Part shown: positions 33,922 through 45,336 of the stretch, in pieces
Numbering within the stretch: the first letter of the stretch is position 1
Layout of the letters: each line of letters begins with the position of its first letter
Assembly (NCBI RefSeq): GCF_037198285.1
Contig: NZ_CP147243.1
Span: 248,001-312,000 of the forward strand
Source: Haladaptatus sp. DJG-WS-42
GTDB lineage: Archaea > Halobacteriota > Halobacteria > Halobacteriales > Halococcaceae
DNA: 64,000 bases
Direction of reading: 5' to 3'
Position numbers and translations under genes: made by a program
Notes under the pieces: generated by a model
The model's database searches: none
What the model was told of the DNA's origin: nothing
What the model saw: only the letters and a program-made list of their open reading frames with translations

Positions 33922-35360
33922 TCGTCCGCCTGCGACGCGCCGCGTGGGACGATGTTCTGATTCAATTTGAACAGATTCGTCGGGTCGTACGTTGTTTTAA
34001 TCTCGACCAGCCGCTCGTAGTTCTCGCCAAAGAGGAGGTCGCCGGGTGCTTCATCGAAGCCGGGGAAGTTGCCGTATGCGCCAGCGACGCCTTCAAGCTG
34101 GCGGAGGTCGCTGATGCCGGTTCTGCCCCACGCCACGTTCGCGTCGTCCATCGCCGCATCCTCCCAGTTCGCCTCGTAGGTGACCATGTACGGCGCGTCG
34201 CGGTGAGCGAACGCCGTCTCGTCTGCGTCGCGGTCTGCAATCGCGCCGCCGAGGTGCCAGACATCGACGGTCGAGAGCGACGAGGGCGATTCTCCGTGGG
34301 TGTGAACGATGTGGTCGATAATTTCGTCAGTGAGGTCGTCTAGATAGACGGACTTCCAGTAATAGCGCAGGCCGTCGGGGTAGTCCTCGTCGAGTAAGCG
34401 TTGTAACTCCACATACGGGAGCGTGCCGCTGAAATCGACAATCGGGGCTGCGAGCGTCTTGAGAGGGGCGAACTCGGCGTCTGCATCCGACTCAGGCCCG
34501 TCGTACGCCCCGAACAGAATGACGGCTGGCTCGCCCCATGCCTCCTTCGGGAACTCCGCTAACTCGGGAACCGCGTAGGTGAACGCGAGCGTATTCGCGT
34601 CACGGGACGCTGTTTTCGTGTACTCACGATAGGCTTTCAGCACGTCCACCGCGTCGTCGCCGTGATACCAGACGAACAGCGACGGCAGCTCCGGGCCGAC
34701 TTCGTACAACCGGAACTCGAAGGACGTGACGATGCCGAAGTTGCCCCCTCCGCCGCGAATCGCCCAGAACAGGTCGTCGTTCTGGTCTACGGTCGCCGTC
34801 CGCACCTGTCCGTCTGCGGTGACGATTTCTACCGAGACGATGTTGTCACAGGCGAGCCCGTATTTCCGTCGAAGGTGGCCAAGCCCGCCGTTCAGGGTCA
34901 GTCCGGCGACGCCGGTTGCGGAGACGACGCCGAGCGGTGTGGCGAGACCGTGCAACTGCGTCTCCCGGTCTACGTGGCCGAGGGTCGCTCCGCCCTGTGC
35001 GAGAACCGTTCTGGCCACCGGGTCAACCAACACGCCAGTCATAAGCGAGAGGTCGATGACGAGGCCGTCGTCCACGCTCGCGTAGCCCGCGACGTTGTGC
35101 CCCCCGCCGCGCACCGCGACCGGGAGGTCGTGTTCGCGCGCGAGGGCGACGGCTTCGACCACGTCAGCCGTGCCGGTACACTGTGCGATGAGTGCCGGTC
35201 GTTTGTCGATGACGCCGTTCCAGAGCGCCCGCGTCTCGTCGTATGCGGGGTCACCGGGTGTGATGACCGGCCCGGCAAATCGCGTTTCGAACGCCTGTAT
35301 CGCGTCGGCCGTAAGTTCAACAGGCGTTGCGCCTTCAGTCGTCCGCCCCACCTTTGCCAT
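33918..35360 (-). CDS. FAD-binding oxidoreductase, berberine-bridge-enzyme type
   Basis: A 480-residue flavoprotein. The PCMH-type FAD-binding domain (about 35-215) has VAVRGGGHNVAGYASVDDGLVIDLSLM, where the His is the likely covalent FAD site, and RKYGLACDNIVSVEIVTADGQ. A substrate domain follows, and the C-terminus NYERLVEIKTTYDPTNLFKLNQNI is the BBE segment. Such enzymes oxidise sugars, alcohols or secondary metabolites with oxygen or other acceptors. No signal peptide is present, so it is cytoplasmic. It is monocistronic, converging on the aspartoacylase copy 2. Confidence 0.88.
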   Translation of the reverse strand: MAKVGRTTEGATPVELTADAIQAFETRFAGPVITPGDPAYDETRALWNGVIDKRPALIAQCTGTADVVEAVALAREHDLPVAVRGGGHNVAGYASVDDGLVIDLSLMTGVLVDPVARTVLAQGGATLGHVDRETQLHGLATPLGVVSATGVAGLTLNGGLGHLRRKYGLACDNIVSVEIVTADGQVRTATVDQNDDLFWAIRGGGGNFGIVTSFEFRLYEVGPELPSLFVWYHGDDAVDVLKAYREYTKTASRDANTLAFTYAVPELAEFPKEAWGEPAVILFGAYDGPESDADAEFAPLKTLAAPIVDFSGTLPYVELQRLLDEDYPDGLRYYWKSVYLDDLTDEIIDHIVHTHGESPSSLSTVDVWHLGGAIADRDADETAFAHRDAPYMVTYEANWEDAAMDDANVAWGRTGISDLRQLEGVAGAYGNFPGFDEAPGDLLFGENYERLVEIKTTYDPTNLFKLNQNIVPRGASQADD

Positions 35361-35499
35361 ACCCTCTAGTCGTCAAGGCAGGAAATAGCCTTCAACGACG
35401 GTTTTCAGGACACTCAAGTAGGGTTGAGTGTTCGCACGATGGGACGGCGAGTGTCAGTTCGTAGACAGCCTTATGCTGCCTGCCTGTGAAAATTACACG

Positions 35500-35739
35500 A
35501 TGCTCACCGTGTTCAAAGAACTCCTCTTTCGAAACGAGACGTTTTGGGTAGCACTCGCACTGTGGGCTGGTGGGGTTTTCGTCGGAGACGTGTTCTTCGT
35601 CGGTTCGCGGTCTGTGGGTGAGTTACTCGCCGGTCTCGGCTTGCTCCTTATCACACTCCGGCTCCTCATCGGTTCGGGAGTTATCCTCCACCGAAGCTAC
35701 CGTGCCGGGAAGACTGGCTACGAGGAAAGTATAGAGTAA
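35500..35739 (+). CDS. Small membrane protein (79 aa)
   Basis: From ATG 35500 ([25 protein letters not shown]) the protein has two to three hydrophobic segments (about 15-32, 40-60) and a basic tail ([16 protein letters not shown]). An upstream in-frame GTG/ATG region (from 35428) would add 24 residues of poor composition and is not used. No family is recognised. It lies 48 bp upstream of the DUF309 gene on the same strand. Confidence 0.55.
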   Translation: MLTVFKELLFRNETFWVALALWAGGVFVGDVFFVGSRSVGELLAGLGLLLITLRLLIGSGVILHRSYRAGKTGYEESIE

Positions 35740-35786
35740 CTGTACGTACCGACAGGAACACACTGGTGGAGTGGGTAGTACCGGAC

Positions 35787-36269
35787 ATGGACGACCACAC
35801 CCGCGACCCCTCCGTGAAACCGCCGCGTGGAAATCCCACCGGCTGGCGTGCAGACGGCCAATGGGAACACGCCACGCTCCGGCGCGCCGTCGTCCACGGG
35901 GTACGGCTCTATAACTCAGGCGAGTTCCACGAGAGCCACGACTGCTTCGAGGACGAGTGGTACAACTACGGTGCGGGGAAGACCGAAAGCAAGTTTCTGC
36001 ACGGGATGGTGCAGGTCGCCGCGGGCGCGTACAAGCACTTCGACTTCGAAGACGACGCGGGGATGCGGTCGCTGTTCACCACGTCACTCCAGTATTTTCA
36101 GGGCGTCCCTCACGATTTCTATGGCGTGGACGTGCCTGACGTGCGCACCGTGTTGACGAATGCGCTCACCGACCCGACCGTGCTCCACGGCTGGCAGATT
36201 CGACTCGATGACGAACTACCGACGGCGAGAGACGCAGATTTCGCGTACGCAGAAGCACTCGATCACTGA
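35787..36269 (+). CDS. DUF309 domain-containing protein
   Basis: A 160-residue soluble protein. The DUF309 core is visible as [52 protein letters not shown], with the conserved H-x-x-H-D-x-x-E-x-x-W pattern (about residues 47-60) seen across archaea, cyanobacteria and plants. The function of the family is unknown; the histidines and acidic residues could bind metal. The N-terminal 30 residues ([18 protein letters not shown]) are disordered. Its stop is directly followed by the convergent UPF0179 gene. Confidence 0.85.
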   Translation: MDDHTRDPSVKPPRGNPTGWRADGQWEHATLRRAVVHGVRLYNSGEFHESHDCFEDEWYNYGAGKTESKFLHGMVQVAAGAYKHFDFEDDAGMRSLFTTSLQYFQGVPHDFYGVDVPDVRTVLTNALTDPTVLHGWQIRLDDELPTARDADFAYAEALDH

Positions 36270-36719
36270 TTACTCGCCTTCGGGAGCGAGTTTCACGAGC
36301 GTGAGGTCGCGGTCTAGCATGCAGTAGTCGTGAGGTGGCTCCCCGACGATTTCTTCGATTTGATATTCCGTATCGAAGCTCGCGCCCATCGGGACGCAGT
36401 ATTCGTGGCTCGGGCACTCGGTGTACGGACACGGCCCGGGAAGGGTGGCTTTACTCCCGGCATATGCGCCGCGAGCGGCGACGTTTGCGTAGACGGAGAC
36501 GGCTTCGACTTCCACGGCTTTGACGCCCGCGTCGTGAACTGCACAGTCGAGCGTCTGGGCGTTTTCGCGGATACCGGTCACTTGGTAGCGCGTCCCGTCC
36601 GTGAGGTTGAGACATTGGTTGCGGTAGGGACACCCCTCGCAGGCACTCGATTCACCTTGGTAGATGAACTCCGTGCCGACTTCCGCGAGACGCGAACCGA
36701 TGAGCGAGACCTTCGGCAT
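36270..36719 (-). CDS. UPF0179 family protein
   Basis: A 149-residue archaeal protein starting MPKVSLIGSRLAEVGTEFIYQG. It has clustered cysteines: SSACEGCPYRNQCLNL (about 25-38), LDCAVHDAG, and PCPYTECPSHEYC (about 96-108). The spacing suggests metal or iron-sulfur binding. UPF0179 is present in most archaea and its role is unknown. It is followed on the same strand by nothing but the convergent DUF309 gene; its upstream neighbour, a DUF5820-type gene, is 25 bp away, so the two may form an operon. Confidence 0.88.
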   Translation of the reverse strand: MPKVSLIGSRLAEVGTEFIYQGESSACEGCPYRNQCLNLTDGTRYQVTGIRENAQTLDCAVHDAGVKAVEVEAVSVYANVAARGAYAGSKATLPGPCPYTECPSHEYCVPMGASFDTEYQIEEIVGEPPHDYCMLDRDLTLVKLAPEGE

Positions 36720-36744
36720 AAACTGGGCTACGCCTGCCGGGTTG

Positions 36745-37140
36745 TTAAGCCTCGCGCCCCGTCAACTCGTCCAGTTTATCGAGATAGTCCTCGCGGGGTA
36801 CCTGATACAGACCGCGATAGTCGAATTCGCCGGAAGCAAAGCGTTCTGTAAGCGAGAGCGCGCCCGAAACGGCGGCTTCGCGAGTGTCGAACGATTCTGC
36901 GGGGCGGCTCACGTCGGGTTCCAGATACAGCGTGATGTACCACGGGTCGTCGGGCCGAAGCTGGTGTTCGATGCCGGGGCGTCGATTTCGCCGTCCCTGC
37001 GTTAGATACAGCGTTGGCAGGCAGACGGGCGGGAAATCCTGTGTGTTGAACACGTCGGGACGGAAGGCGAGGACGGTACGCCCATCTTCCTCTTCAGACC
37101 AGACTTCCCAGCCAGCGGGGAGTGACTCGAACGAACTCAT
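36745..37140 (-). CDS. DUF5820-type haloarchaeal protein
   Basis: A 131-residue protein beginning MSSFESLPAGWEVWSEEEDGRTV, which is followed by LAFRPDVFNTQDFPPVCLPTLYLTQG and a repeated strand/turn pattern ending LYQVPREDYLDKLDELTGREA. This is typical of a small haloarchaeal soluble family (DUF5820 as I recall it). It has no metal site or membrane segment. It precedes the UPF0179 gene by 25 bp on the same strand. Function unknown. Confidence 0.7.
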   Translation of the reverse strand: MSSFESLPAGWEVWSEEEDGRTVLAFRPDVFNTQDFPPVCLPTLYLTQGRRNRRPGIEHQLRPDDPWYITLYLEPDVSRPAESFDTREAAVSGALSLTERFASGEFDYRGLYQVPREDYLDKLDELTGREA

Positions 37141-37669
37141 AACGGAAAATACCGGTGCCCGGGCAAAGAGTGGGGCGGTCTCTGAGCCTGCGCGCGCAAA
37201 TTTCCCTTATAAACTATTTGAGTTAGCCCCCAGATTCCAGTCGGTTAGGAGGCAACAAAATGCCCATGTACCCTCTTTTCAGGGCTCAATTAACCCGAAC
37301 GTACAGTGACAAAATCAGGTAGTGAGAGAATAGTTATATTGGTGGAGCACTCAAAGAATAAATAGTATCGGTGAGTTCGCTTACCGTACTGCCTGCTGTC
37401 TGGCCAGACGTACGCCGATTCGTGTTGTAACTCGCCACCCCAGAACGGGATTCGTTGCGTCTGCCGGATGGTAATAGTTCACACATGGCACACGACAACA
37501 TCCGGTTCGACTCACTCCTTCGGAGTTCTCGCGGCGGACTAGCTGCCGACAGAGAAGGGTGCTTTCTGCGAGCGGACGCTTTCGCCATGGAGCGAGCTCG
37601 CCCAGTGTCCCACACCCGTAGTCGAGCGCAGATGGTGTCAGTCCCCGCCACGAGCACATCGAGGCGGCA
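37141..37669. other. 530-bp intergenic region upstream of the PrkA operon
   Basis: No convincing coding frame was found. The first 230 bp are AT-rich, with a TATA-like AATAAATAG near 37355; the last 280 bp are GC-rich. A plus-strand frame at 37455-37688 and minus-strand frames at 37334-37657 and 37381-37842 have poor composition and cross the prkA start. The region probably holds the operon promoter and a long 5' leader, or a small RNA. Confidence 0.45.
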
Positions 37670-39757
37670 ATGGTCCGTGATAAAATGACAGGTGACATCG
37701 ACACGTTAGAAATTTTGAGCGAGGAGTACCGCGAGTCCATTCCGGACGATTTCCGCGAGACGCGGACGTTCACGTGGTACTTACAGGAGGTCTTAGACCA
37801 CCCTCGCATCGCCCGCAACGCACACCAGCGCGTCGCCGACATGTTCGACTTCTACGGTACAGAGTACAACGAAGATGCCGGAATCGTCGAATACAAGCTC
37901 GCGACAGAAGATCCGCTCCACGAGGGTGAAAACACCTTCTTTGGTCGGGTCATCCACGAAGCAATCCACGAGTTCGTAAACAAGGTGAAAAGTGGTGCCC
38001 GCGGCCTCGGCCCGGAAAAACGCATCAAATTGCTGCTTGGCCCCGTCGGGTCGGGGAAATCCGACTTCGACCGCCAGGTTCGCCACTACTACGAAGACTA
38101 CACCATGCGCGAAGAAGGCCGCATGTACTCCTTCCAGTGGACGAACCTCTGTGACATCATCGACGACCAAGATCCGGCGGACGACCACGTCCGCTCGCCG
38201 ATGAACCAAGACCCGCTCGTCCTCTTGCCACAAGCACAGCGCGACCAAGTGCTCGAAGAGATAAACGAGAATCTGGACGCGCCGTACACCATCCGCAACG
38301 AACAGGCGCTCGACCCGGCGAGCGAGTTCTACATGGACCGGTTGCTCGAACACTACGACGACAACCTCCAAACAGTGCTCGAAAACCACGTCGAAATCGT
38401 TCGACTCGTCGCAAACGAGAACAAACGCCAGTGCATCGAGACGTTCGAGCCAAAGGACAAGAAAAACCAAGACGAGACAGAGTTGACGGGCGACGTCAAC
38501 TACTCGAAAATCGCCATCTACGGCGAGTCCGACCCGCGCGCGTTCGACTACTCGGGGGCGTTCTGTAACGCGAACCGGGGCATCTTCTCCGGCGAAGAGT
38601 TGCTGAAACTCCAACGCGAGTTCCTCTATGACTTCCTGCACGCGACGCAGGAACAGACCATCAAGCCCAAAAACAACCCGCGGATGGACATCGACCAGGT
38701 CATCGTTGGCCGGACGAACATGCCCGAATACCGCGAGAAAAAGGGCGACGAGAAGATGGAGGCGTTCAACGACCGCACGAAGCGCATCGACTTCCCGTAC
38801 GTCCTCCAGTACGGAGAAGAGGCGAAAATCTACGGCAAGATGCTGCGCAACGCGGACGTGCCCGACGTGCACGTCGAACCGCACACCTTGGAGATGGCGG
38901 GGCTGTTCGCCGTCCTCACGCGCATCGAGCGACCCTCGACCGAGCACGTAGACCTGCTTCAGAAGGCGAAAGCGTACAACGGCGAGACCGACGACATCGA
39001 CGACGTTGACGTGAAGAAACTGCAAGACGAAGCCGCCACCTCCGCCGACATCGGCGAGGGCATGGACGGCATTTCGCCGCGGTTCATCGGCGACGAAATC
39101 GCAGAGACCATCATGGACTCGATGCACCGTGGTCGCCAGTTCCTCGCGCCGCTCACCATGTTCAATCACTTAGAGGAGAACTTGGAGAATCACGGCTCGA
39201 TCCCCGAGGACAACTTAGAGCGCTACCACCGCTACCTCGAGATGGTGCGCGAAGAGTACAAAGAACGCGCCATTGAGGACGTGCGCCACGCGCTCGCCTA
39301 CGATCTGGACGAAATCCAGCGACAGGGCGAGAAGTACATGGACCACGTCATGGCGTACATCGACGACGATACCGTGGAAGACGAGATTACGGGCCGCGAA
39401 TCCGGCCCAGACGAGAAGTTCCTCCGCTCTGTGGAGGAGAAACTCGACATTCCCGAAGACCGCAAAGACGACTTCCGCCAGGAAGTGTCGAACTGGGTCT
39501 CGCGCAGAGCGCGCGAAGGGACGAGTTTCAGCCCGCAGGACAACGAACGGCTCCGCCGGGCGCTGGAACGCAAGCTGTGGGAAGACAAAAAGCACAACAT
39601 CAACTTCTCGGCGCTGGTTTCCGCTGGGGAACTGGACGACGAGGAGCGCAACGCCTGGATCGACGCGCTCGTAGACCAGGGCTACTCGCTCGAAGGGGCG
39701 AAAGAAGTCCTCGAATTCGCCGGCGCAGAGGTCGCAAAGGCGGAGATGGAGGAGTGA
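37670..39757 (+). CDS. prkA: PrkA family serine protein kinase (copy 1)
   Basis: About 695 residues. The N-terminal AAA+-like PrkA domain has Walker A LLLGPVGSGKSDFDRQ (about 123-133) after GFGRVIHEAIHEFV-type sequence, and the C-terminal domain resembles protein kinase folds. PrkA/YeaG acts in stress, stationary-phase and nitrogen responses in bacteria and may work as a kinase or as a AAA+ remodeller. A GAGG sits five bases before ATG 37670; a second in-frame ATG at 37685 is possible. It heads a four-gene operon with a second PrkA, a DUF444 protein and SpoVR. A long gap precedes it. Confidence 0.88.
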   Translation: MVRDKMTGDIDTLEILSEEYRESIPDDFRETRTFTWYLQEVLDHPRIARNAHQRVADMFDFYGTEYNEDAGIVEYKLATEDPLHEGENTFFGRVIHEAIHEFVNKVKSGARGLGPEKRIKLLLGPVGSGKSDFDRQVRHYYEDYTMREEGRMYSFQWTNLCDIIDDQDPADDHVRSPMNQDPLVLLPQAQRDQVLEEINENLDAPYTIRNEQALDPASEFYMDRLLEHYDDNLQTVLENHVEIVRLVANENKRQCIETFEPKDKKNQDETELTGDVNYSKIAIYGESDPRAFDYSGAFCNANRGIFSGEELLKLQREFLYDFLHATQEQTIKPKNNPRMDIDQVIVGRTNMPEYREKKGDEKMEAFNDRTKRIDFPYVLQYGEEAKIYGKMLRNADVPDVHVEPHTLEMAGLFAVLTRIERPSTEHVDLLQKAKAYNGETDDIDDVDVKKLQDEAATSADIGEGMDGISPRFIGDEIAETIMDSMHRGRQFLAPLTMFNHLEENLENHGSIPEDNLERYHRYLEMVREEYKERAIEDVRHALAYDLDEIQRQGEKYMDHVMAYIDDDTVEDEITGRESGPDEKFLRSVEEKLDIPEDRKDDFRQEVSNWVSRRAREGTSFSPQDNERLRRALERKLWEDKKHNINFSALVSAGELDDEERNAWIDALVDQGYSLEGAKEVLEFAGAEVAKAEMEE

Positions 39758-39764
39758 TGATGCC

Positions 39765-42050
39765 GTGAGCAAAGGCACCGACTACATCGCCGCGGCGAAC
39801 GAGGCGCTCAGAGAGGCCTACGAACAGCCGATGTCTCTGGCTGAGTACGTAGACGTCATCCTCGACAATCCGCGGTTGGCAAGCCACGCGACCAAGTACC
39901 TCCTCGAAGCAATCGAGAGTGCCGGGACGCGCACGGTCGTTGAAAACGGCGAGGAGAAACAGCGCTACTGTTTCTTCGACGACCCTTCACACGACGGCGA
40001 GCACGCGATTCTTGGCAACACGGAGTCGCTCAATGCCTTCGTCGACGACCTCCGGTCGATTGCGGCGCGCCGGGGCAAAGATGAGAAAATCATCTGGCTC
40101 CACGGCCCGACGGCGACCGGAAAATCAGAGCTCAAACGCTGTCTCATCAACGGCCTGCAGGCCTACTCGATGACCGAGGAAGGCCGACGCTACACTGTTG
40201 AGTGGAACATTAGTTCTGCGAACACCACGGGTGGGCTCACCTACGGCGACGAAGTCGAACTCACCGAAGACGACTGGTACGAGAGTCCGGTACAGGTACA
40301 CCCACTCACGGTTTTCCCGCGCGAGGTTCGCGCCGAGTTATTGAGAGAACTCAACGCCCGGCCGGGCGACCACATCGACGTGGTCGTCGAAGGCCGACTC
40401 GACCCGTTCTGCCGCGAGGCGTACAACTTCCTAGAGGAGAAATATCGCCGCGAGGGCAAACACGACCTCTTCAGCGCCATCACGGACCCAAAACACCTGC
40501 GCGTGAAGAACTTTGTCGTGGATATCGGACACGGCGTGGGCGTCCTCCACTCGGAAGACGACGGGACACCAAAAGAGCGCCTCGTCGGCTCGTGGATGGG
40601 CGGAATGCTCCGCGAACTCGACTCGCGCGGGCGCAAGAACCCACAGGCGTTCAGCTACGACGGCGTGCTCTCACAGGGCAACAGCGTCATCACGGTGGTC
40701 GAAGACGCCGCCCAGCACGCAGACTTACTCCAGCGCCTGCTCAACGTGCCCGACGAGTCACAGGTAAAACTCGATAAGGGCATCGGGATGGACATCGACA
40801 CGCAGTTGGTCATCATCTCGAACCCCGACTTAGAGGCGCGACTCAACCAACACGCAGAGCGCAACGACCAAGACCCACTGAAGGCGCTCAAACGCCGCCT
40901 CGACAAACACGAGTTTGGCTACCTGACAAACCTCAGTCTCGAAGCGGAACTCGTCAACCGAGAAGTCACGAACAAGCGCAACGTGTGGACAGTGACCGAT
41001 TACGACGAGGTCAGAGACCTCATCCAGCAACCAGTTCGCCTCCAGGTGCGTGGTGGCGACCGCGATACGGTCGTTGAAAAAGAACTCGCGCCACACGCAA
41101 TCGAAGCGGCGGCGCTCTACAGCGTCGTCACCCGCCTCGACAACGAAGACCTGCCTGCGGGCTTGACCCTCGTTGACAAGGCGTTGTTGTTCGACCAAGG
41201 CTACCTGCAAGAAGGCGACGAGCGCAGAGATATCGACGACTTCGAATTCGACCCGGACAGCCGCGATGGCGAGCGCGGGATTCCCGTCACCTTCACCCGC
41301 GACATCATCGCAGACCTGCTCAACCACGAGCAAGACCGCTATCACGCGACGCTGCCGGTCGAACACGTCATCATGCCACGCGACCTGCTGAACGCGATGG
41401 CAAAGGGCCTCGCAGAGGCTCCGGTGTTCTCCGCAGGGGAGCGCGCCGAGTTCGAAAATCGTGTCGTGACCGTGAAAAAACACATCTTCGACCAGCAAGA
41501 GCAGGACGTCATACAAGCGATAATGCGTGATAAGCGCGTTGACGAAGCGACCGTTGAGGAGTACATCGAACACGTCTACGCGTGGGCAAACGACGAGCAG
41601 ATTGTGAACGCCCGCGGCGAGTCGGTTGACCCCGACCCGCTCAAAATGAAAATCTTCGAGACCGAACACCTCGGGCGGTTCGACGGCGAGGACTACCGGT
41701 CGAACAAACCAACGGCACCGGTCGAAGATTTCCGCCGCGAGAAAATCATCACGGCGCTCAACCGCCATGCGTGGCAAAACCGGGACGAAGACTTCCATGT
41801 CCGGGACGTGAACTTGAAAGAAATCCCCATCATCAAAACCGTGCTCGAACTGCACGACTGGGACGATGTTAAACGGATTTACCCGGACTTCAACCCTCGG
41901 CAGTGGGACGACCCGGCAACCGGCACGGAGACGACGACCGTGAAAGCGCACACGATCAAGAACATGGTCGAACTGTTCGACTACTCTGAGGCGTCTGCGG
42001 AGCTCACGAGCCGTCACGTCATGAAAGAGGTGGTACACAAATGGGACTGA
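39765..42050 (+). CDS. prkA: PrkA family serine protein kinase (copy 2)
   Basis: A 761-residue PrkA homologue, distinct from copy 1. Walker A is [16 protein letters not shown] (about 110-125); the N-terminal domain keeps the PrkA pattern [27 protein letters not shown] at 39765 is the start, seven bases after the copy 1 stop. Its 3' end overlaps the DUF444 gene by ten bases. Haloarchaea often carry two adjacent prkA genes, which suggests a heteromeric complex. The longer C-terminal part (about 450-761) is acidic and is likely the kinase/regulatory region. Confidence 0.87.
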   Translation: MSKGTDYIAAANEALREAYEQPMSLAEYVDVILDNPRLASHATKYLLEAIESAGTRTVVENGEEKQRYCFFDDPSHDGEHAILGNTESLNAFVDDLRSIAARRGKDEKIIWLHGPTATGKSELKRCLINGLQAYSMTEEGRRYTVEWNISSANTTGGLTYGDEVELTEDDWYESPVQVHPLTVFPREVRAELLRELNARPGDHIDVVVEGRLDPFCREAYNFLEEKYRREGKHDLFSAITDPKHLRVKNFVVDIGHGVGVLHSEDDGTPKERLVGSWMGGMLRELDSRGRKNPQAFSYDGVLSQGNSVITVVEDAAQHADLLQRLLNVPDESQVKLDKGIGMDIDTQLVIISNPDLEARLNQHAERNDQDPLKALKRRLDKHEFGYLTNLSLEAELVNREVTNKRNVWTVTDYDEVRDLIQQPVRLQVRGGDRDTVVEKELAPHAIEAAALYSVVTRLDNEDLPAGLTLVDKALLFDQGYLQEGDERRDIDDFEFDPDSRDGERGIPVTFTRDIIADLLNHEQDRYHATLPVEHVIMPRDLLNAMAKGLAEAPVFSAGERAEFENRVVTVKKHIFDQQEQDVIQAIMRDKRVDEATVEEYIEHVYAWANDEQIVNARGESVDPDPLKMKIFETEHLGRFDGEDYRSNKPTAPVEDFRREKIITALNRHAWQNRDEDFHVRDVNLKEIPIIKTVLELHDWDDVKRIYPDFNPRQWDDPATGTETTTVKAHTIKNMVELFDYSEASAELTSRHVMKEVVHKWD

Positions 42051-43348
42051 GAGACGACGTTGAGCGCTACCGTGAGGTTGGCGAAGAACGCCGCCAAGAC
42101 TTAGCCGAGTTCATTCAGTACGGCGACCTCGGCCGCAGCCTGCCCCACGAGGTGAAAATCCCCATCAAAATCGTGGATTTGCCCGGCTTCGAGTACGACC
42201 GCAGGGACCGTGGTGGCGTCGGGCAGGGCCAAGGCGGCACCCCCGACGTGGGAGCGCCCGTTGGCCAGCCACAACCAGGCGACGGCGAGGACGGCAAGCC
42301 CGGCGGGGAGGGTGGCGACCACGAGTACTACGAGATGGACCCCGAGGAGTTCGCCCAAGAGCTGGACGAAACCCTCGGTCTCGACCTCGAGCCGAAGGGC
42401 AAGGAAATCGTCGAAGAGATAGAGGGTGACTACACGGACATCACCCGAACCGGCCCCTCCAGCACGCTCGACTTCGAGCGGATGTTCAAAGAGGGGTTAA
42501 AACGGAAGCTGGCCTTCGACTTCGACCACGACTACGTCACCGAGGCGCTGAAAGTCGAGGGCTGGGGGCCAAAAGAGGTGTTCGAGTGGGCGCGCGCCCA
42601 GCACATGCCCGTCTCGCGTGCGTGGCTCGATGACCGCTATGCAGACATCCCAGACGAAGACCGCGCGACGTGGCCCTCGATAGAGAAGATGGAGGAGAAC
42701 GTCGACCAAACAACCTCCATCGAGCGCATCCGCCGCGACGGTATCCGTCACCTGCCGTTCCGCCGCGAAGACGAGCGCTACCGCTACCCGGAAATCGTCG
42801 AAACCCGCGAGAAGAACGTCGTCGTGGTGAACATCCGCGACGTGTCCGGGTCGATGCGCGAGACCAAACGCGAACTGGTCGAACGCGTGTTCACGCCGCT
42901 CGACTGGTATCTGCAGGGTAAATACGACAACGCAGAGTTCGTCTACATCGCCCACGACGCAGAGGCGTGGCAGGTCGAACGCCCCGAATTCTTCGGGATT
43001 CGTTCCGGCGGCGGGACGAAGATTTCCTCGGCCTACCAACTCGCCAAGGTCATCCTCGATGAGGAGTACCCGTGGGCCGAATGGAATCGCTACGTGTTCG
43101 CCGCGGGTGACAGCGAGAACTCCTCGAACGACACCGAAGAGCGCGTCATCCCGCTGATGGAGGAAATCGACGCGAACCTCCACGCCTACGTGGAGACCCA
43201 GCCGTCGGGGAACGCCATCAACGCGACCCACGCAGAAGAGGTCGAACGCCACTTCAAAGAGAGCGACAACGTGGCGGTGGCCTACGTCACCAGCCCTGAG
43301 GACGTGTTAGACGCCATCTACACCATCTTGAGCACGGAGGAAACATGA
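42041..43348 (+). CDS. YeaH/YhbH (DUF444) family protein with vWA-like domain
   Basis: A 435-residue protein. The N-terminal half is flexible and Gly/Asp-rich (about 60-100). The C-terminal half is a von Willebrand A-like domain: [19 protein letters not shown] (DxSxS metal site, about residue 270), [26 protein letters not shown] (Thr ligand) and [19 protein letters not shown]444 proteins are encoded with PrkA and SpoVR in many bacteria and archaea, and probably assemble with them. Its ATG overlaps prkA copy 2 by ten bases and its end overlaps spoVR by four. Confidence 0.88.
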   Translation: MGLRDDVERYREVGEERRQDLAEFIQYGDLGRSLPHEVKIPIKIVDLPGFEYDRRDRGGVGQGQGGTPDVGAPVGQPQPGDGEDGKPGGEGGDHEYYEMDPEEFAQELDETLGLDLEPKGKEIVEEIEGDYTDITRTGPSSTLDFERMFKEGLKRKLAFDFDHDYVTEALKVEGWGPKEVFEWARAQHMPVSRAWLDDRYADIPDEDRATWPSIEKMEENVDQTTSIERIRRDGIRHLPFRREDERYRYPEIVETREKNVVVVNIRDVSGSMRETKRELVERVFTPLDWYLQGKYDNAEFVYIAHDAEAWQVERPEFFGIRSGGGTKISSAYQLAKVILDEEYPWAEWNRYVFAAGDSENSSNDTEERVIPLMEEIDANLHAYVETQPSGNAINATHAEEVERHFKESDNVAVAYVTSPEDVLDAIYTILSTEET

Positions 43349-45336
43349 CCGGAGACGACTACGAGACCCGAAACGTTGCCGCACAGTTAGCAGAGCCGGT
43401 GCGCGAAGCGAACGCGCTCGCGCGAAAACTCGGCCTCGAACCGTACCCGGTCAACTACTGGGTCATCGACTACGACGAGATGAACGCGCTCATCGCCTAC
43501 GATGGGTTCCAGACGCGCTATCCCCACTGGCGCTGGGGGATGAAGTACGAACAGCAACAGAAACAGACGCAGTTCCTCGGCGGCAAGGCCTTCGAAATCG
43601 TCAACAACGACAACCCGTCGAACGCGTTCTTGCAGGTGTCGAACTCGATGGCAGACCAGAAGGCCGTCATCACGCACGTCGAAGCCCATGCCGATTTCTT
43701 CCGCAACAACCGCTGGTTCCGGCTCTTTGCAGAGACGCAACCGAACGCGGCGGCGATGCTCGCCCGTCACGCAGAGACGATTGGCGAGTACATGGCCGAT
43801 TCGGACATCGACCGCTCTGAGGTCGAAGCGTGGATCGACTCCATCCTCTGTCTCGAGGACAACATCGACCAACACCGGCCGTTCCGGTCTGCGTCGTATC
43901 GCGCCTCGCGGCTCCCAGACGAAGAGGACATCGACGAGCGCCTGAAGAGCCTCAACATCTCGGAGGAGGTGCTGCATGAGGTGTTCGACGAAGAATGGCT
44001 CGAAGCCCGCCGGAAGGGCGACGAGACGCCGACGTTCCCACCCGAACCGGAAAAAGACGTCCTCGCGTTCCTCTGGAGCTACGGCAAGCAGTTCGACGAA
44101 GAGAGCGGCAAGGCCCGCGACATGGAAGAGTGGCAACGCGACGTGCTCGAAATCCTTCGGCGCGAGTCCTACTACTTCGCCCCCCAGAAGATGACGAAAA
44201 TCATGAACGAAGGGTGGGCGGCCTACTGGGAGTCGATGATGATGGGCGAAGAGCACTTTGCAGGTGCGGACGAGTTCATCAGCTACGCAGACCACCAAGC
44301 GAAAGTGCTCGGGTCGCCCGGCCTAAACCCGTACAAACTCGGGAAGGAACTCTGGGAGTACGTAGAGAACACGACGAATCGCGCGATGGTGGCAGAACGT
44401 CTACTCCGCATCGAGGACGTGACGTGGCGCAACTTCCACGACGTCATCGACTTCGATGCGGTGATGGAGTCCTTGCAGCCAGATGCGATGGTCGATTCGA
44501 TTCGGAGAGAAACGCTGTCGAATCTCGACCCGGACGACCCGCGCATCGACGCAGACGCACTCGAACTCGCCAAAGCAGGCGAGATTGACGTAGACGACTA
44601 CCCGTGGAAGGTGCTCACCTTCGAAGGGCTTGCAGAGCGCCACTTCTCGCTCGTCAAACACCAGAATCAGGGGTTCATAAAGCGCATCACCCAAGAGGAA
44701 CTCGAACGGCTCTCGCGGTATATGTTCGACGACGCGCAGTACGCGACCGTCGGCGAGGCGCTTTCCGAGGTGGACTTCACGAAAGGCTGGGACCGGATGT
44801 TCGAAATCCGCGAGAGCCACAACGACGTGACGTTCTTAGACGAGTTTCTCACCCAGGAGTTTGTCGATGAGAACCATTACTTCACCTACGAGTACGTCCA
44901 AACGACGCGTGATTTCCGCGTGACGAGCGTGGACTACCGCGACGTGAAGAAGAAGCTCATGTTGCAGTTCACCAACTTCGGGCGACCGACGATACTCGTC
45001 CTCGATGGGAACTACAACAACCGCAACGAGTTGTTGCTGGGCCACCGCTACAACGGCGTCATGCTTGACTTAGAGCAGGCAACGCAGGTGCTAGAGCGTG
45101 TGTTCGACCTCTGGGGACGCCCTGTCTCACTCAAGACGATTATCAAAGAAGTCGATGACCACGCCATCGAAGTGGCTCGCCGTCGCGACCGCGAACCGGA
45201 GCCAGAAGAGCGTGGCAAGCTCATTCGCTACGACGGCGAGACGGTGAGCGTCGAAGACCTGCCGTGGGAGGAAGTCGAAGCCATCGCCGCAGACGATGTG
45301 GATTACGACACGAAACCAAAAGAGTGGCTGGCCTGA
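43345..45336 (+). CDS. spoVR: SpoVR family protein
   Basis: A 663-residue soluble protein starting [46 protein letters not shown]. SpoVR features are visible: [36 protein letters not shown] (about 55-90), [11 protein letters not shown], and [23 protein letters not shown] (about 280-300). It is needed for spore cortex in Bacillus, but its wider role is with PrkA and DUF444 in stress. It ends the operon; a hairpin with a T-tract overlaps its stop codon. Confidence 0.92.
   Translation: MTGDDYETRNVAAQLAEPVREANALARKLGLEPYPVNYWVIDYDEMNALIAYDGFQTRYPHWRWGMKYEQQQKQTQFLGGKAFEIVNNDNPSNAFLQVSNSMADQKAVITHVEAHADFFRNNRWFRLFAETQPNAAAMLARHAETIGEYMADSDIDRSEVEAWIDSILCLEDNIDQHRPFRSASYRASRLPDEEDIDERLKSLNISEEVLHEVFDEEWLEARRKGDETPTFPPEPEKDVLAFLWSYGKQFDEESGKARDMEEWQRDVLEILRRESYYFAPQKMTKIMNEGWAAYWESMMMGEEHFAGADEFISYADHQAKVLGSPGLNPYKLGKELWEYVENTTNRAMVAERLLRIEDVTWRNFHDVIDFDAVMESLQPDAMVDSIRRETLSNLDPDDPRIDADALELAKAGEIDVDDYPWKVLTFEGLAERHFSLVKHQNQGFIKRITQEELERLSRYMFDDAQYATVGEALSEVDFTKGWDRMFEIRESHNDVTFLDEFLTQEFVDENHYFTYEYVQTTRDFRVTSVDYRDVKKKLMLQFTNFGRPTILVLDGNYNNRNELLLGHRYNGVMLDLEQATQVLERVFDLWGRPVSLKTIIKEVDDHAIEVARRRDREPEPEERGKLIRYDGETVSVEDLPWEEVEAIAADDVDYDTKPKEWLA

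Noticed and set aside
37455..37688. Plus-strand 77-codon frame before prkA
   Set aside because: Ser/Arg-rich, out of frame with and overlapping the prkA start; no acidic bias.
37793..39169. Minus-strand open frame of 458 codons opposite prkA copy 1
   Set aside because: Mirror of the PrkA reading frame; Val/Leu/Phe/Asp-rich shadow composition and no recognised motif.
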